Source: Sediminibacterium magnilacihabitans (lineage in GTDB: Bacteria; Bacteroidota; Bacteroidia; Chitinophagales; Chitinophagaceae). Taken from it: DNA of 64,000 nt. Numbering within the stretch: the first letter of the stretch is position 1; each line of letters starts with the position of its first letter. The translations under genes were made by a program, and so were the position numbers. The DNA is taken from the NCBI GenBank assembly GCA_002973575.1, contig PVEQ01000001.1, forward strand, positions 186,001-250,000, read 5' to 3'. The notes beneath the pieces were generated by a model. That model had not been told where the DNA came from and made no database searches. It saw only the letters and a list, made by a program, of their open reading frames with translations. Below, in pieces: positions 42,864 through 52,099 of this stretch.

Positions 42864-43028
42864 GCGCTTCAGGGGACTTATTTTTCACATGGACATCTTT
42901 AAATAACTGTAAAAGAGCCGCTTGCGAGGTAACATTAGTTTAATACTAATTTTAACCCTTTTTGTTTGTAGAACCCGGAAAAAATATCGAACTTAAAGTT
43001 GATATCCTAAAACAGGTAAATACTGTAT

Positions 43029-43247
43029 ATGGCAAGGGTTATTTTAGACGTCCCAAGTGAAAAAATGCATTCATTCATCAACGCTGTACTCAGCCTTGGG
43101 ATAGACCGTCATGCCATTAGCTCCACCAGGCTTCGCCATCGTTCTTCACACAAAAGGAACAGAAGTGAATTTTCCCTGAAAAGTATTTCTTCAAGCTTCC
43201 TGTTGTTCGACTGGGAGTTTTTCAGCAACGAATTGGAATACGAATAA
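43029..43247 (+). CDS. Hypothetical 72-residue protein
   Basis: MARVILDVPSEKMHSFINAVLSLGIDRHAISSTRLRHR, followed by a Ser/Lys-rich section and FLLFDWEFFSNELEYE. The first 30 residues look like a regular strand-helix unit, so a real gene is plausible; the family is unknown. It ends two bases before a long inverted repeat. The preceding 165 bp carry no gene. Confidence 0.55.
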   Translation: MARVILDVPSEKMHSFINAVLSLGIDRHAISSTRLRHRSSHKRNRSEFSLKSISSSFLLFDWEFFSNELEYE

Positions 43248-43249
43248 AG

Positions 43250-43324
43250 AGTTGTTAGTTGTCAGATGATAGTTGTTAGTTGGCGGAATTATTTCTCACA
43301 ACTATCATCTGACAACTAACAACT
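43250..43324. repeat. Long perfect inverted repeat, 27-bp arms
   Basis: The left arm (43250-43276, from AGTTGTTAGTTGTCAG to GATAGTTGT) is exactly complementary to the right arm (43298-43324), with a 21-base loop. The arms contain internal GTTGTTAGTTG direct repeats. It sits between a small gene and the glycosyltransferase start at 43360. It may be a dispersed palindrome of the genome, a terminator-like structure, or both. Confidence 0.9.
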
Positions 43325-43359
43325 TCTCTTTAAGTGCGTTAAAAAAATTATTTTTGCTG

Positions 43360-44358
43360 ATGCAGAAAGTCCTGGTCGTTCAGACCGCTTTTATCGGGGA
43401 TGTTGTATTGGCAACAGGGTTGCTTGAAAAACTGCACGCATATTTTCCCCAGGCTTCCATTGATATAGCTGTTAGAAAAGGAAATGAATCCTTGTTCATA
43501 CAACATCCTTATGTACACGAAGTACTGGTATGGGATAAAAAGAAAAATAAATACCGCAACCTGTTCAAACTGCTGAAACAGATCAGGTCCAACCGGTACG
43601 ATTGTGTGATCAATGTACAGCGTTATGCTGCAACCGGTTTGCTCACCGCTTTTTCTGGGGCCCGCAGAACGATTGGTTTTGATAAAAACCCATTTAGTTT
43701 TTTGTTCACAGATATTATCCGGCATGTGTTTTCAGAAGAAGGCAAAGGCATCCATGAAATAGAACGCAATCACTTGTTGATTGCCTCTTTAACGGATGAG
43801 CATGCGGCCAGGCCCAGGTTGTATCCATCGCAGCAGGATATGCAAGCGGTAGCTTCCATGCAATTACAGGCTTATGTTTGCATGGCTCCCGCATCGGTAT
43901 GGTTCACCAAACAATTTCCGGCCGATCAATGGATATCGTTGATCGGATCTTTGCCGGCGGAATATAAAGTGTACCTGCTGGGTGCACCCGGCGATCGGGC
44001 ATTGTGTGATGAGATGACGAATGCCGTGCAGGGCAGACAAGTAGAAAATTTAGCCGGCAAACTTAGCTTCCTGCAGTCGGCTGCCCTGATGCAGGGAGCG
44101 CTGATGAATTATGTGAATGATTCTGCACCGATGCATTTTGCATCGGCAGTGAATGCACCGGTAACGGCTGTTTATTGTTCCACTATTCCCGCATTTGGAT
44201 ATGGGCCATTGTCTGATAACAGTCATATTGTGGAAGTAACAGAGGCACTTTCGTGCAGGCCTTGCGGACTCCATGGAAAAAAGGCCTGTCCGCAAACCCA
44301 TTTCCATTGTGCAAGGCATATCACCACCCGGCAATTGCTCGATTGTCTTCCCCGTTGA
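43360..44358 (+). CDS. Glycosyltransferase family 9 (heptosyltransferase-like)
   Basis: The ATG at 43360 gives [25 protein letters not shown], the standard GT9 start; the earlier in-frame ATG would read through the inverted repeat. Other blocks are [60 protein letters not shown], and [36 protein letters not shown]9 enzymes move heptose or similar sugars onto lipopolysaccharide core at the inner membrane. The CCA-adding gene follows. Confidence 0.92.
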   Translation: MQKVLVVQTAFIGDVVLATGLLEKLHAYFPQASIDIAVRKGNESLFIQHPYVHEVLVWDKKKNKYRNLFKLLKQIRSNRYDCVINVQRYAATGLLTAFSGARRTIGFDKNPFSFLFTDIIRHVFSEEGKGIHEIERNHLLIASLTDEHAARPRLYPSQQDMQAVASMQLQAYVCMAPASVWFTKQFPADQWISLIGSLPAEYKVYLLGAPGDRALCDEMTNAVQGRQVENLAGKLSFLQSAALMQGALMNYVNDSAPMHFASAVNAPVTAVYCSTIPAFGYGPLSDNSHIVEVTEALSCRPCGLHGKKACPQTHFHCARHITTRQLLDCLPR

Positions 44359-44390
44359 TCCAAAACAAAACAGCGCTACATTTGCAGTTT

Positions 44391-45809
44391 ATGGACATAG
44401 TTTGCTCTGATAAGGAAAAGCAGGTACTGGAGAAAATTGCGAAAGCTGCAACAGCTTTGGATACGCCTTGTTATCTCATAGGAGGATTTGTGCGCGACAA
44501 GATCATTGGCAGACCTACCAAAGATGCTGATATTGTTTGTATGGGAGATGGCATTGCGCTGGCACACAAAGTGGCAGAAATGTTCAAGCCCAAACCACAA
44601 GTGGCTTATTTTAAGAATTTCGGTACGGCACAGATCAAACTCGACGATTTTGAAGTGGAATTCGTAGGCGCCCGGAAAGAAAGTTACCGCTCACATAGCC
44701 GCAAGCCGGAAGTAACGCCCGGCACTATTGAAGACGATCAGAACAGGAGGGATTTTACTATCAATGCACTTGCCATCAGCCTGAACAAAAAAGATTTTGG
44801 CAAGCTGGTCGATCCTTTCAATGGGGTGAGGGATATTGAACGGAAGATCATCCAGACGCCACTGACCCCTGCGCAGACATTCAGCGACGATCCGTTGCGG
44901 ATGATGCGCGCCATAAGGTTTGCAGCCCAATTGCGGTTTACCATATTGCCTGAAACCTTTGCTGCTATTGGAGAAAATGCCAAACGAATCAAAATTGTTT
45001 CACAGGAAAGGATCACCGACGAGTTGAACAAGATCATGTTGTGCGACCGGCCATCGATTGGGTGGGACCTGCTGTTTAAAAGCGGGCTCCTGCAACTGAT
45101 CTTCCCGCAAATGGTAGAACTGCATGGAGCAGAATACATAGATGGAAAGGGACACAAGGATAATTTTTACCACACCCTGCAAGTGTTGGATAATATTGCC
45201 GATAAAACAAGCGATCTCTGGTTGCGATGGGCAGCATTGCTGCACGATATAGGCAAGCCGGCTACCAAAAAGTTTGAAGAAGGGCATGGGTGGACTTTTC
45301 ACGGACATGAAGTAGTGGGAGCCAGGATGGTTCCGAAGATTTTTACCAAGCTCAAACTGCCGCTCAATGAAAAGATGAAACTGGTACAGAAGTTGGTGCT
45401 GTTGCACTTGCGACCTATCAGCCTTACCAAAGAAAATATTACCGATAGCGCCATCCGCCGGTTACTGTTTGATGCAGGTGAAGACATAGATGAATTGATG
45501 ATGCTTTGTGAAGCGGATATCACCAGCAAGAATAAACTGAAAGTAAAAAGATACCTGCAAAACTTCGAGCTGGTGCGGGAAAGATTACACCAGGTGGAAG
45601 AAAGCGACCGTATCCGCAACTGGCAACCGCCTGTAACAGGGGAGATGATCATGCAAACATTCGGATTGGCACCAGGCAAGAAAGTAGGCATCATCAAAGA
45701 TGCGATACGGGAAGCAATACTGGACGGTGTTATTCCCAACAACTATGAAGCGGCCTACCATTTCATGCTTGAAAAGGGCAAGGAACTGCACTTGCAGGCC
45801 GTTGAATAA
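44391..45809 (+). CDS. cca: CCA tRNA nucleotidyltransferase with HD domain
   Basis: The ATG at 44391 gives [40 protein letters not shown], 472 residues. The nucleotidyltransferase core has GGFVRD and KDADIV acidic residues, followed by [11 protein letters not shown] and [15 protein letters not shown]. The C-terminal half has an HD domain ([28 protein letters not shown]). It adds CCA to tRNA 3' ends. The start lies 32 bp after the GT9 stop. Confidence 0.95.
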   Translation: MDIVCSDKEKQVLEKIAKAATALDTPCYLIGGFVRDKIIGRPTKDADIVCMGDGIALAHKVAEMFKPKPQVAYFKNFGTAQIKLDDFEVEFVGARKESYRSHSRKPEVTPGTIEDDQNRRDFTINALAISLNKKDFGKLVDPFNGVRDIERKIIQTPLTPAQTFSDDPLRMMRAIRFAAQLRFTILPETFAAIGENAKRIKIVSQERITDELNKIMLCDRPSIGWDLLFKSGLLQLIFPQMVELHGAEYIDGKGHKDNFYHTLQVLDNIADKTSDLWLRWAALLHDIGKPATKKFEEGHGWTFHGHEVVGARMVPKIFTKLKLPLNEKMKLVQKLVLLHLRPISLTKENITDSAIRRLLFDAGEDIDELMMLCEADITSKNKLKVKRYLQNFELVRERLHQVEESDRIRNWQPPVTGEMIMQTFGLAPGKKVGIIKDAIREAILDGVIPNNYEAAYHFMLEKGKELHLQAVE

Positions 45810-45853
45810 ATTGTATTTTGCAGCAATTATAAACAACTAACAATTCACGAAGA

Positions 45854-46414
45854 ATGGCTGTTTTAAAATTCAGGGTATATCTGGAAGAAGATGATGCGGT
45901 TTACAGGGACATCGTCATACAGCACAAACAGTTTTTTCAGGACCTGCATTTTGCGATCCTGAAAGCGTATGAATTTGATAGCAAGCACCAGGCTACATTT
46001 TTCAGGAGTAACGATAACTGGCAAAGGGGCAGGGAGATCAGTTTTGCCAAATACAATAAATCTTATGTTGCCGAACCATTGCTCATGTCTGAGACTACCA
46101 TCGGCAGTGAGATCAGGGATACCAACCAGCGCTTCATTTATGTGTATGATTTTACAAAGAACTGGACCTTCCTGGTAGAACTCATCAATGTAAGCAAGGA
46201 AGAAAGCAGCAAGATCACTTATCCTGCTATCTCAAGAACAGAAGGGATCGGCCCGCAACAATATGGAACCAAAAGTCTGTTGGGCGATAAATTTGCAGAT
46301 ATAGAAGAGAAATATGATCTCTCAGAAGCAACAGAGGGTTTTGGTGAGGAAGGAGAAGAAAAGGGAGGAGAACACGAAGAAGAAGGGAACAACGGGGGTG
46401 AAGAAGATTTTTAA
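45854..46414 (+). CDS. pRiA4b ORF-3-like (IS1096 passenger TnpR-like) family protein
   Basis: The 186-residue protein VLKFRVYLEEDDAVYRDIVIQHKQFFQDLHFAILKAYEFDSKHQATFF and FIYVYDFTKNWTFLVELINV match the pRiA4b ORF-3 / IS1096-passenger fold. The tail is a long acidic stretch. Despite the family name there is no transposase nearby; in Bacteroidetes such genes stand beside tRNA-modification genes. Function unknown. The miaA start lies ten bases after its stop. Confidence 0.82.
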   Translation: MAVLKFRVYLEEDDAVYRDIVIQHKQFFQDLHFAILKAYEFDSKHQATFFRSNDNWQRGREISFAKYNKSYVAEPLLMSETTIGSEIRDTNQRFIYVYDFTKNWTFLVELINVSKEESSKITYPAISRTEGIGPQQYGTKSLLGDKFADIEEKYDLSEATEGFGEEGEEKGGEHEEEGNNGGEEDF

Positions 46415-46423
46415 TTGCGGCTT

Positions 46424-47335
46424 ATGCAGCCAGTTGCAGCAAAACATGTTATCATCATTGTTGGTCCTACTGCAGTAGGGAAAACAGCTGTTGCCGTTGA
46501 TCTCGCGCGGCGCTTACATACAAACATTATCTCTGCCGACTCCAGGCAATGTTACCGGGAACTGAATATTGGCGTAGCCAGGCCTTCACCCGAAGAACTG
46601 GCAGCCGTGAAACATTATTTCATTGCCTCTCATTCGGTGAAAGAAGAGATAAATGCAGCAAGCTTTGAGCAATATGCATTACAGGCGGCTGATGAAATTT
46701 TCCAACAGCAACAGTATGCGGTGATGGTAGGCGGCACCGGTTTGTACATCAAAACTTTTTGTGAAGGATTGGATGAAATGCCTGCGGTGTCGCCGTTGGT
46801 GCGCAAGCAGATCATAGATACATACAACGAAAAAGGGTTGGACTGGTTGCAACAGGAATTGCGCACCAAAGACCCCGCTTTCTGGGAAATAGCCGAACAA
46901 CAGAACCCGCAACGCCTCATGCGTGCATTGGAAATTATGGAAGCTACGGGGCAATCTATTACTGTCTTTCGTCAACGCAACCAGGTAGCGCGTTCATTTA
47001 CTGTATCAAAGATTGGACTGGAACTTCCCCGTGAGCGCTTATACGAACGCATCAATGCGCGGGTAGACCAGATGATGGAAGCAGGTTTGCTGGAAGAGGT
47101 CCGTTCAGTTGCTGCGTATCAACACCTCAATGCGTTGCAAACGGTGGGTTATAAAGAATTGTTCCAGTATCTGGCTGGACAATATTCGCTAGACGAAGCG
47201 GTTCACCTGATCAAACAAAATACCCGTCATTATGCCAAGCGGCAGATGACCTGGTTTAAAAAAGACAGCTCCATTCAATGGATCGATGCGCGAAATGCTG
47301 GTCAGTGGCTATCAGAGTTTTACCCCGAAAGTTAA
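46424..47335 (+). CDS. miaA: tRNA dimethylallyltransferase
   Basis: The ATG at 46424 gives MQPVAAKHVIIIVGPTAVGKTAVAVDLARRL with P-loop GPTAVGKT, then ISADSRQCYRELNIGVARPSPEE and MVGGTGLYIKTFCEGL. Length 303 residues, normal for MiaA. It attaches dimethylallyl to A37 of tRNAs that read U-starting codons. Its end overlaps the porin gene on the other strand by 24 bases. Confidence 0.95.
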   Translation: MQPVAAKHVIIIVGPTAVGKTAVAVDLARRLHTNIISADSRQCYRELNIGVARPSPEELAAVKHYFIASHSVKEEINAASFEQYALQAADEIFQQQQYAVMVGGTGLYIKTFCEGLDEMPAVSPLVRKQIIDTYNEKGLDWLQQELRTKDPAFWEIAEQQNPQRLMRALEIMEATGQSITVFRQRNQVARSFTVSKIGLELPRERLYERINARVDQMMEAGLLEEVRSVAAYQHLNALQTVGYKELFQYLAGQYSLDEAVHLIKQNTRHYAKRQMTWFKKDSSIQWIDARNAGQWLSEFYPES

Positions 47336-48844
47336 CATGAGGTTACCGGCGCTGCCGCTTTGTTCTGCAAAAGTGTTGGGCTTATCGTTGAGGCGATAGG
47401 GGAATTGTGCATCTGTGTTGAAAGCATGCGCATAGCCGAGATCGATGAAAATACCATGATCGCGGTAACCAATACCGCCGCTGGCCACAATACGGTTGGC
47501 TTTGATGGCGGCATCTGCATAGGGACTGCCATAGTAGGCGCCTCCCAACCGGAACATAATGGTGTGCAGTTTGAGTTCACCGCCTAATTTGAAATTGATA
47601 TTGCCTTTATAAGATGCTTTAACGGCATCGTTCACCTGGTGATAATAATTTGCTAATGCCTGATCACCACCATCGGTAGAATAAAAACGGGCGCCGCGGT
47701 AATTCACATACTCGAGATCGGCGCTGATGAAAGCCCTTTGCAAACGTGTATCCCTGATCTCACGGAATACATAACTACCACTGACAATAGCCCTCCAGGG
47801 AGTTAACAGGTTGTAGGAACGTCTGCCGGGATTGCCGCTGTTGAGCCGGTCGCTGGTCTCACTTACTGTTCCTGCAAAACCTTCGGTATTGGTAGTCATA
47901 GATGCCCTGAGTTCATCTTTGAAGCCAATGAATTGCGGCGTGTGTATCGCGAAGCCTATGCGCCAGAAATCCTTCGGTTTATAAATGATACCGAACTTAC
48001 CACCAATACCTATACCCCGGGAACTGAACTGCTCTTTAAAAGTGGAATAAGCAAAATGATTGTTTGGATTATTGGTGGCATCCGTTTCTGTATAGGTGAG
48101 ATCACGTGCATAACTGATCACCGGAATGGTGAAGCTGCCGCCTATGTATAATTTATCATCCATATTGCCGGCGAATCCCAAAGCGATCTCATGGTATCCG
48201 CCGCGTGTAACGGCATTATACAATTGATTCACACCTGTTGAAATGGGCACCATGCTTTGATAACCGGCCAGCGTGCCGCCGGGTCCCTGCAATGTATCTA
48301 CCAGGTAGGTGCGGAAGGCAAGTGAAGAACCAAAAATATAATTGCTGAGCGCTGCATTGGTATCGGCACGGTCGCGCGTAAGCTCTTCCAGGAATTGCTC
48401 GGAATAAGAACTGAAATTATTGAAACCTTTGAACTGGATATGGTTGTTATAATTCGCTACTTCCATCACCGATAAAGCGAATGCGCTACTCGTCCACTTC
48501 CTGGCGCCATCGTGATTAGCCGAACTGAGAATAAAACCCGATGTGCCGTAGTTGAAACGGTTGAGACTACTGGTGGTATCGGAACCCCTGAAATTGAATT
48601 TATTATTGTTCAATAAAAACGCAGGAGATAAAACCAACTCATTGGTCTTGTACATACCAATACCCGCGGGGTTCACGTGGTTGGCTGTGATCTCCCCACC
48701 CAGAGAACCCATCACACCACCAATTGCAACGTTGCGTGCCGTACCATTCTGTGTAAACCAGGCGGTACGCAATGCATCTTCCGGTGTTTGGGCAGATGCA
48801 AACAAAGCAAAGAGCAATAAAGAACCCAGTATAAATGATTTCAT
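47312..48844 (-). CDS. Outer-membrane beta-barrel protein, OmpP1/FadL-like
   Basis: The ATG at 48844 gives a signal peptide MKSFILGSLLLFALFASAQ. After it, DALRTAWFTQNGTARNVAIGGVMGSLGGEITANHVNPAGIGMY is the N-terminal pattern of Bacteroidetes OmpP1/FadL/TodX-type barrels (NPAG motif), followed by alternating strands to a C-terminus LMLTFGVKL. 510 residues. Probably imports hydrophobic compounds or acts as a general pore; the ligand is unknown. Confidence 0.82.
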   Translation of the reverse strand: MKSFILGSLLLFALFASAQTPEDALRTAWFTQNGTARNVAIGGVMGSLGGEITANHVNPAGIGMYKTNELVLSPAFLLNNNKFNFRGSDTTSSLNRFNYGTSGFILSSANHDGARKWTSSAFALSVMEVANYNNHIQFKGFNNFSSYSEQFLEELTRDRADTNAALSNYIFGSSLAFRTYLVDTLQGPGGTLAGYQSMVPISTGVNQLYNAVTRGGYHEIALGFAGNMDDKLYIGGSFTIPVISYARDLTYTETDATNNPNNHFAYSTFKEQFSSRGIGIGGKFGIIYKPKDFWRIGFAIHTPQFIGFKDELRASMTTNTEGFAGTVSETSDRLNSGNPGRRSYNLLTPWRAIVSGSYVFREIRDTRLQRAFISADLEYVNYRGARFYSTDGGDQALANYYHQVNDAVKASYKGNINFKLGGELKLHTIMFRLGGAYYGSPYADAAIKANRIVASGGIGYRDHGIFIDLGYAHAFNTDAQFPYRLNDKPNTFAEQSGSAGNLMLTFGVKL

Positions 48845-48923
48845 AATAGTTTTGTTTGGATACACTTATCACTAACGACAGGCAAACCATTCACCTGACG
48901 GGCATGTACTGAAGACGTTTGTA

Positions 48924-49766
48924 CTAATTACCCCTGCTACGGCCACCACCCGCACTGCTGCCTGTGCTTTTGTAGCCGCCGCTGTTGCCGCCCGCACTAC
49001 TGCTGCTGGAAGAACTGGATGAGGAGTTGTTATTGCCGGAAGAATAAGTGTTGGTATTGCTGAAAGTACGCACGGGCCTGTCCCAACTGCTGGCATTGCT
49101 GGAATTATTGGGTGCAGGACTGAACACCCGTCTCATCAGGTTGCCAAAACGATTCTGGTTATTGTCGACATTGATCCATTGTCCGGATTTGTTATCCCGG
49201 TAACCGGAATTGGTGTTGTTGTAAGTCCTGTTGCGGAAAGCCGCTATATTCGTTCCCGAGTTGAAGTTTACAGATGTATTGCTTCCATAGAAAACTTTCG
49301 GATTCGCATAGCCGATCACAGTATAAGCGGGACAATTCCATCCCAGACCCCATCCTGGCCGCCACATCCCATAGCCTAATCCATAACTTAATCCGTAGTT
49401 CCAGGCAGGGAACATTGAATAGGAGTAAGGATTCCATCCATATAAGTTATTCCAGGTATTGTAACCACCATAACCATAATAGGATTGGCCAAAATCATAA
49501 CGGCTGTCGTACCAGTAATCGAAATCATCCAGTGCACTCCAGCGATTGCGGTTGGCTACTTTCATGCGCAGGTACCGGTCGTCCTGACTACTGATATAAT
49601 CTTCGTAACGTGCTTCGTTATCCTGCTGCTTTTGCTGACCTGCCGTGAGACCTTCTCTTCCGGGGGAATAATAAACGTCATCGGGTGTTTGTCCGGATTT
49701 GTACATAGTAGAACAACCCGCCAGTAAACTGGAGCCGATGAGACCGAGGAGTAGCATTCTTTTCAT
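48924..49766 (-). CDS. Lipoprotein with Tyr/Asn/Gly/Ser-rich low-complexity sequence
   Basis: The signal MKRMLLLGLIGSSLLAGC ends in a lipobox (LAGC), so it is lipid-anchored. The mature part has an acidic, Tyr-rich first third (QDNEARYEDYISSQDDRYLRM), a central YGYGGYNTWNNLYGWNPYSY stretch and a Ser/Gly-rich tail (about ten Ser in a row). No family or enzyme motif. Bacteroidetes often carry such a gene near proS; the role is unknown. Confidence 0.8.
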   Translation of the reverse strand: MKRMLLLGLIGSSLLAGCSTMYKSGQTPDDVYYSPGREGLTAGQQKQQDNEARYEDYISSQDDRYLRMKVANRNRWSALDDFDYWYDSRYDFGQSYYGYGGYNTWNNLYGWNPYSYSMFPAWNYGLSYGLGYGMWRPGWGLGWNCPAYTVIGYANPKVFYGSNTSVNFNSGTNIAAFRNRTYNNTNSGYRDNKSGQWINVDNNQNRFGNLMRRVFSPAPNNSSNASSWDRPVRTFSNTNTYSSGNNNSSSSSSSSSSAGGNSGGYKSTGSSAGGGRSRGN

Positions 49767-49907
49767 AACGCCGGCATTAAGAAGTTAGATACTGTGAAGT
49801 TACATACATTTGCGTCTCTGTTGCTAGTTAATAATTGAGCGTCAAAGAGTTTGCCAACAAACGATAGCAAGTAAACTATTTTGTTAATAGAATTGTAAAA
49901 ATTTATA

Positions 49908-51386
49908 ATGAGTAAGGAAATCACATCCAGGGAACAGGATTATTCGCAATGGTACAACGATCTGGTGTTGAAAGGTGGTCTGGCCGATTACAGCGCCGTG
50001 CGTGGTTGTATGGTGATCAAACCTTATGGTTTTGCTTTGTGGGAGAACATGCGGGATGTGCTGGACAGGATGTTCAAAGATACCGGGCATCAGAACGCCT
50101 ATTTCCCACTCTTTGTTCCCAAAAGTCTTTTTGAAGCGGAAGAAAAAAATGCAGAAGGTTTTGCAAAAGAGTGCGCAGTGGTAACGCATTACCGTCTCAA
50201 GAATGATCCTTCACAACCAGGCAAGCTCATGGTAGATCCCGAAGCGAAACTGGAGGAAGAGTTGGTGGTAAGACCCACCAGTGAAGCGATCATCTGGAAT
50301 ACTTATAAAGGATGGATACAATCGTATCGTGATCTTCCCATACTTGTTAACCAATGGGCCAACGTGGTTCGCTGGGAAATGCGTACCCGTTTATTCTTGC
50401 GCACAGCCGAGTTCCTATGGCAGGAAGGACATACCGCGCACGCCAGCAAGGAAGAAGCGATTGAAGAAACCCGGAAGATGCTGGATGTATATGCCGATTT
50501 CGTAGAGAATTGGATGGCGGTACCGGTGATCAAAGGCGTGAAAAGTCCGAATGAACGTTTTGCCGGTGCAGAAGACACTTATTGCATAGAAGCGCTGATG
50601 CAGGATGGGAAGGCATTACAGGCCGGTACTTCACATTTCCTGGGGCAGAATTTTGCGAAAGCGTTTGATGTGAAGTTCAGCGATAAAGAAAACAAACTCG
50701 ATTATGTATGGGCTACCAGCTGGGGGGTGAGCACCCGCCTCATCGGCGCCCTGGTAATGGCGCATAGTGACGATGATGGCCTGATACTTCCTCCGAAGAT
50801 CGCACCCATTCAGGTAGTGATCGTACCTATTTATAAAGGCGATGAGCAAAAAGCATTGATCGATGTGAAAGCGCATGAGCTTGTGAAGAAATTAAAAGGA
50901 CTGGGCATTTCTGTGAAATACGATAACTCGGATAATTCACGTCCCGGTTGGAAATTTGCCGAATATGAAATGAAGGGCATTCCCGTTCGCATGGCCATTG
51001 GTGCGCGCGATATGCAAAACAATGTGGTGGAAGTAGCGCGCAGGGACACCAAAGAAAAGCAAACGGTGAGTATGGATGGCATTGAATTCTATGTGCAAAC
51101 CCTGCTCGAAGAAATACAACTGCATATTTACAACAAAGCCAAAACTTATCGCGATGAACACATCACGAAGGCCGACGATTGGAATACATTTGTAAACCTG
51201 CTGGATACCAAAGGCGGTTTTATTTCAGCGCATTGGGATGGTACTGCTGAAACGGAAGAACAGATCAAAGAACAAACCAAAGCAACCATTCGTTGTATTC
51301 CACTGGATGCAAAAGAAGAAGCAGGAAAGTGCATCCTCACTGGCAAGCCTTCTTCCGTAAGGGTATTGTTTGCAAGGGCTTATTAA
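49908..51386 (+). CDS. proS: Prolyl-tRNA synthetase, archaeal/eukaryal type
   Basis: The 492-residue protein begins [48 protein letters not shown] and has class II motifs ([74 protein letters not shown]), followed by the anticodon-binding domain. The bacterial editing insert is absent; this short type is general in Bacteroidetes. TruB follows at two bases. Confidence 0.96.
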   Translation: MSKEITSREQDYSQWYNDLVLKGGLADYSAVRGCMVIKPYGFALWENMRDVLDRMFKDTGHQNAYFPLFVPKSLFEAEEKNAEGFAKECAVVTHYRLKNDPSQPGKLMVDPEAKLEEELVVRPTSEAIIWNTYKGWIQSYRDLPILVNQWANVVRWEMRTRLFLRTAEFLWQEGHTAHASKEEAIEETRKMLDVYADFVENWMAVPVIKGVKSPNERFAGAEDTYCIEALMQDGKALQAGTSHFLGQNFAKAFDVKFSDKENKLDYVWATSWGVSTRLIGALVMAHSDDDGLILPPKIAPIQVVIVPIYKGDEQKALIDVKAHELVKKLKGLGISVKYDNSDNSRPGWKFAEYEMKGIPVRMAIGARDMQNNVVEVARRDTKEKQTVSMDGIEFYVQTLLEEIQLHIYNKAKTYRDEHITKADDWNTFVNLLDTKGGFISAHWDGTAETEEQIKEQTKATIRCIPLDAKEEAGKCILTGKPSSVRVLFARAY

Positions 51387-51388
51387 TT

Positions 51389-52099
51389 ATGCGACAGAAA
51401 GAAATTCATCCTTCCATGCAACCTTACCTCGATGGTAAGGTTTTACTGTTAGATAAACCTCTTGATTGGACCTCCTTTGATGTGGTGAAGAAAGTGCGCA
51501 TCCTCACGCGCATTAGCAAAGTAGGCCACGCAGGCACATTGGATCCGCTCGCTACCGGATTGCTCATTGTATGTACGGGTAAGTTCACGAAAAAGATCAA
51601 TGAGTACATGGGCATGGAAAAAGAGTACACGGGCACATTCACGCTCGGAGCTGTTACACGCACCTATGACCTTGAAAGTGAGCCTGAAAACCCTAAAGAC
51701 ATCACCCATCTTACGCCAGAGATGATCCATGCAGCAACCAGGCAGTTCACAGGTCCTATTATGCAAGTTCCGCCTGCACATTCGGCCATCAAAAAAGATG
51801 GCAAGCCTGTGTACCTGGCGGCCCGAAAGGGAGAGGATGTAGAGTTGGAACCGAGACCCGTGACCATTCATGCTTTTGAGATTGAAAAAATAGAATTACC
51901 CAAAGTATATTTCAGGGTGGTATGTTCTACAGGAACCTATATCCGCAGTCTCGCTAATGATTTCGGTGCAGCATTGGGTGTGGGTGGATATATGAGCAGT
52001 TTATGCAGAACACGCATCGGCACTTTTGAACTCAGCGGAGCTATGTCGCTGGCCGACTTTGAAACATCCATCAAAAAAATGCTGGCATCAGAAGGGTAG
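51389..52099 (+). CDS. truB: tRNA pseudouridine-55 synthase
   Basis: The ATG at 51389, two bases after the proS stop, gives MRQKEIHPSMQPYLDGKVLLLDKPLDWTSFDVVKKVR; motif HAGTLDPLATGLLIV holds the catalytic Asp, and YTGTFTLGAVTRTYDLESE and RSLANDFGAALGVGGYMSSLCRTRIG complete the family pattern. 236 residues, without the longer PUA extension. It makes psi55 in the T loop of tRNAs. The tail overlaps the barrel gene on the other strand by 12 bases. Confidence 0.95.
   Translation: MRQKEIHPSMQPYLDGKVLLLDKPLDWTSFDVVKKVRILTRISKVGHAGTLDPLATGLLIVCTGKFTKKINEYMGMEKEYTGTFTLGAVTRTYDLESEPENPKDITHLTPEMIHAATRQFTGPIMQVPPAHSAIKKDGKPVYLAARKGEDVELEPRPVTIHAFEIEKIELPKVYFRVVCSTGTYIRSLANDFGAALGVGGYMSSLCRTRIGTFELSGAMSLADFETSIKKMLASEG

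Noticed and set aside
45854-46414. Mobile-element passenger gene, because of the IS1096 TnpR-like family name
   Set aside because: The gene sits in a conserved-looking housekeeping stretch between cca and miaA, with no transposase or terminal repeats.
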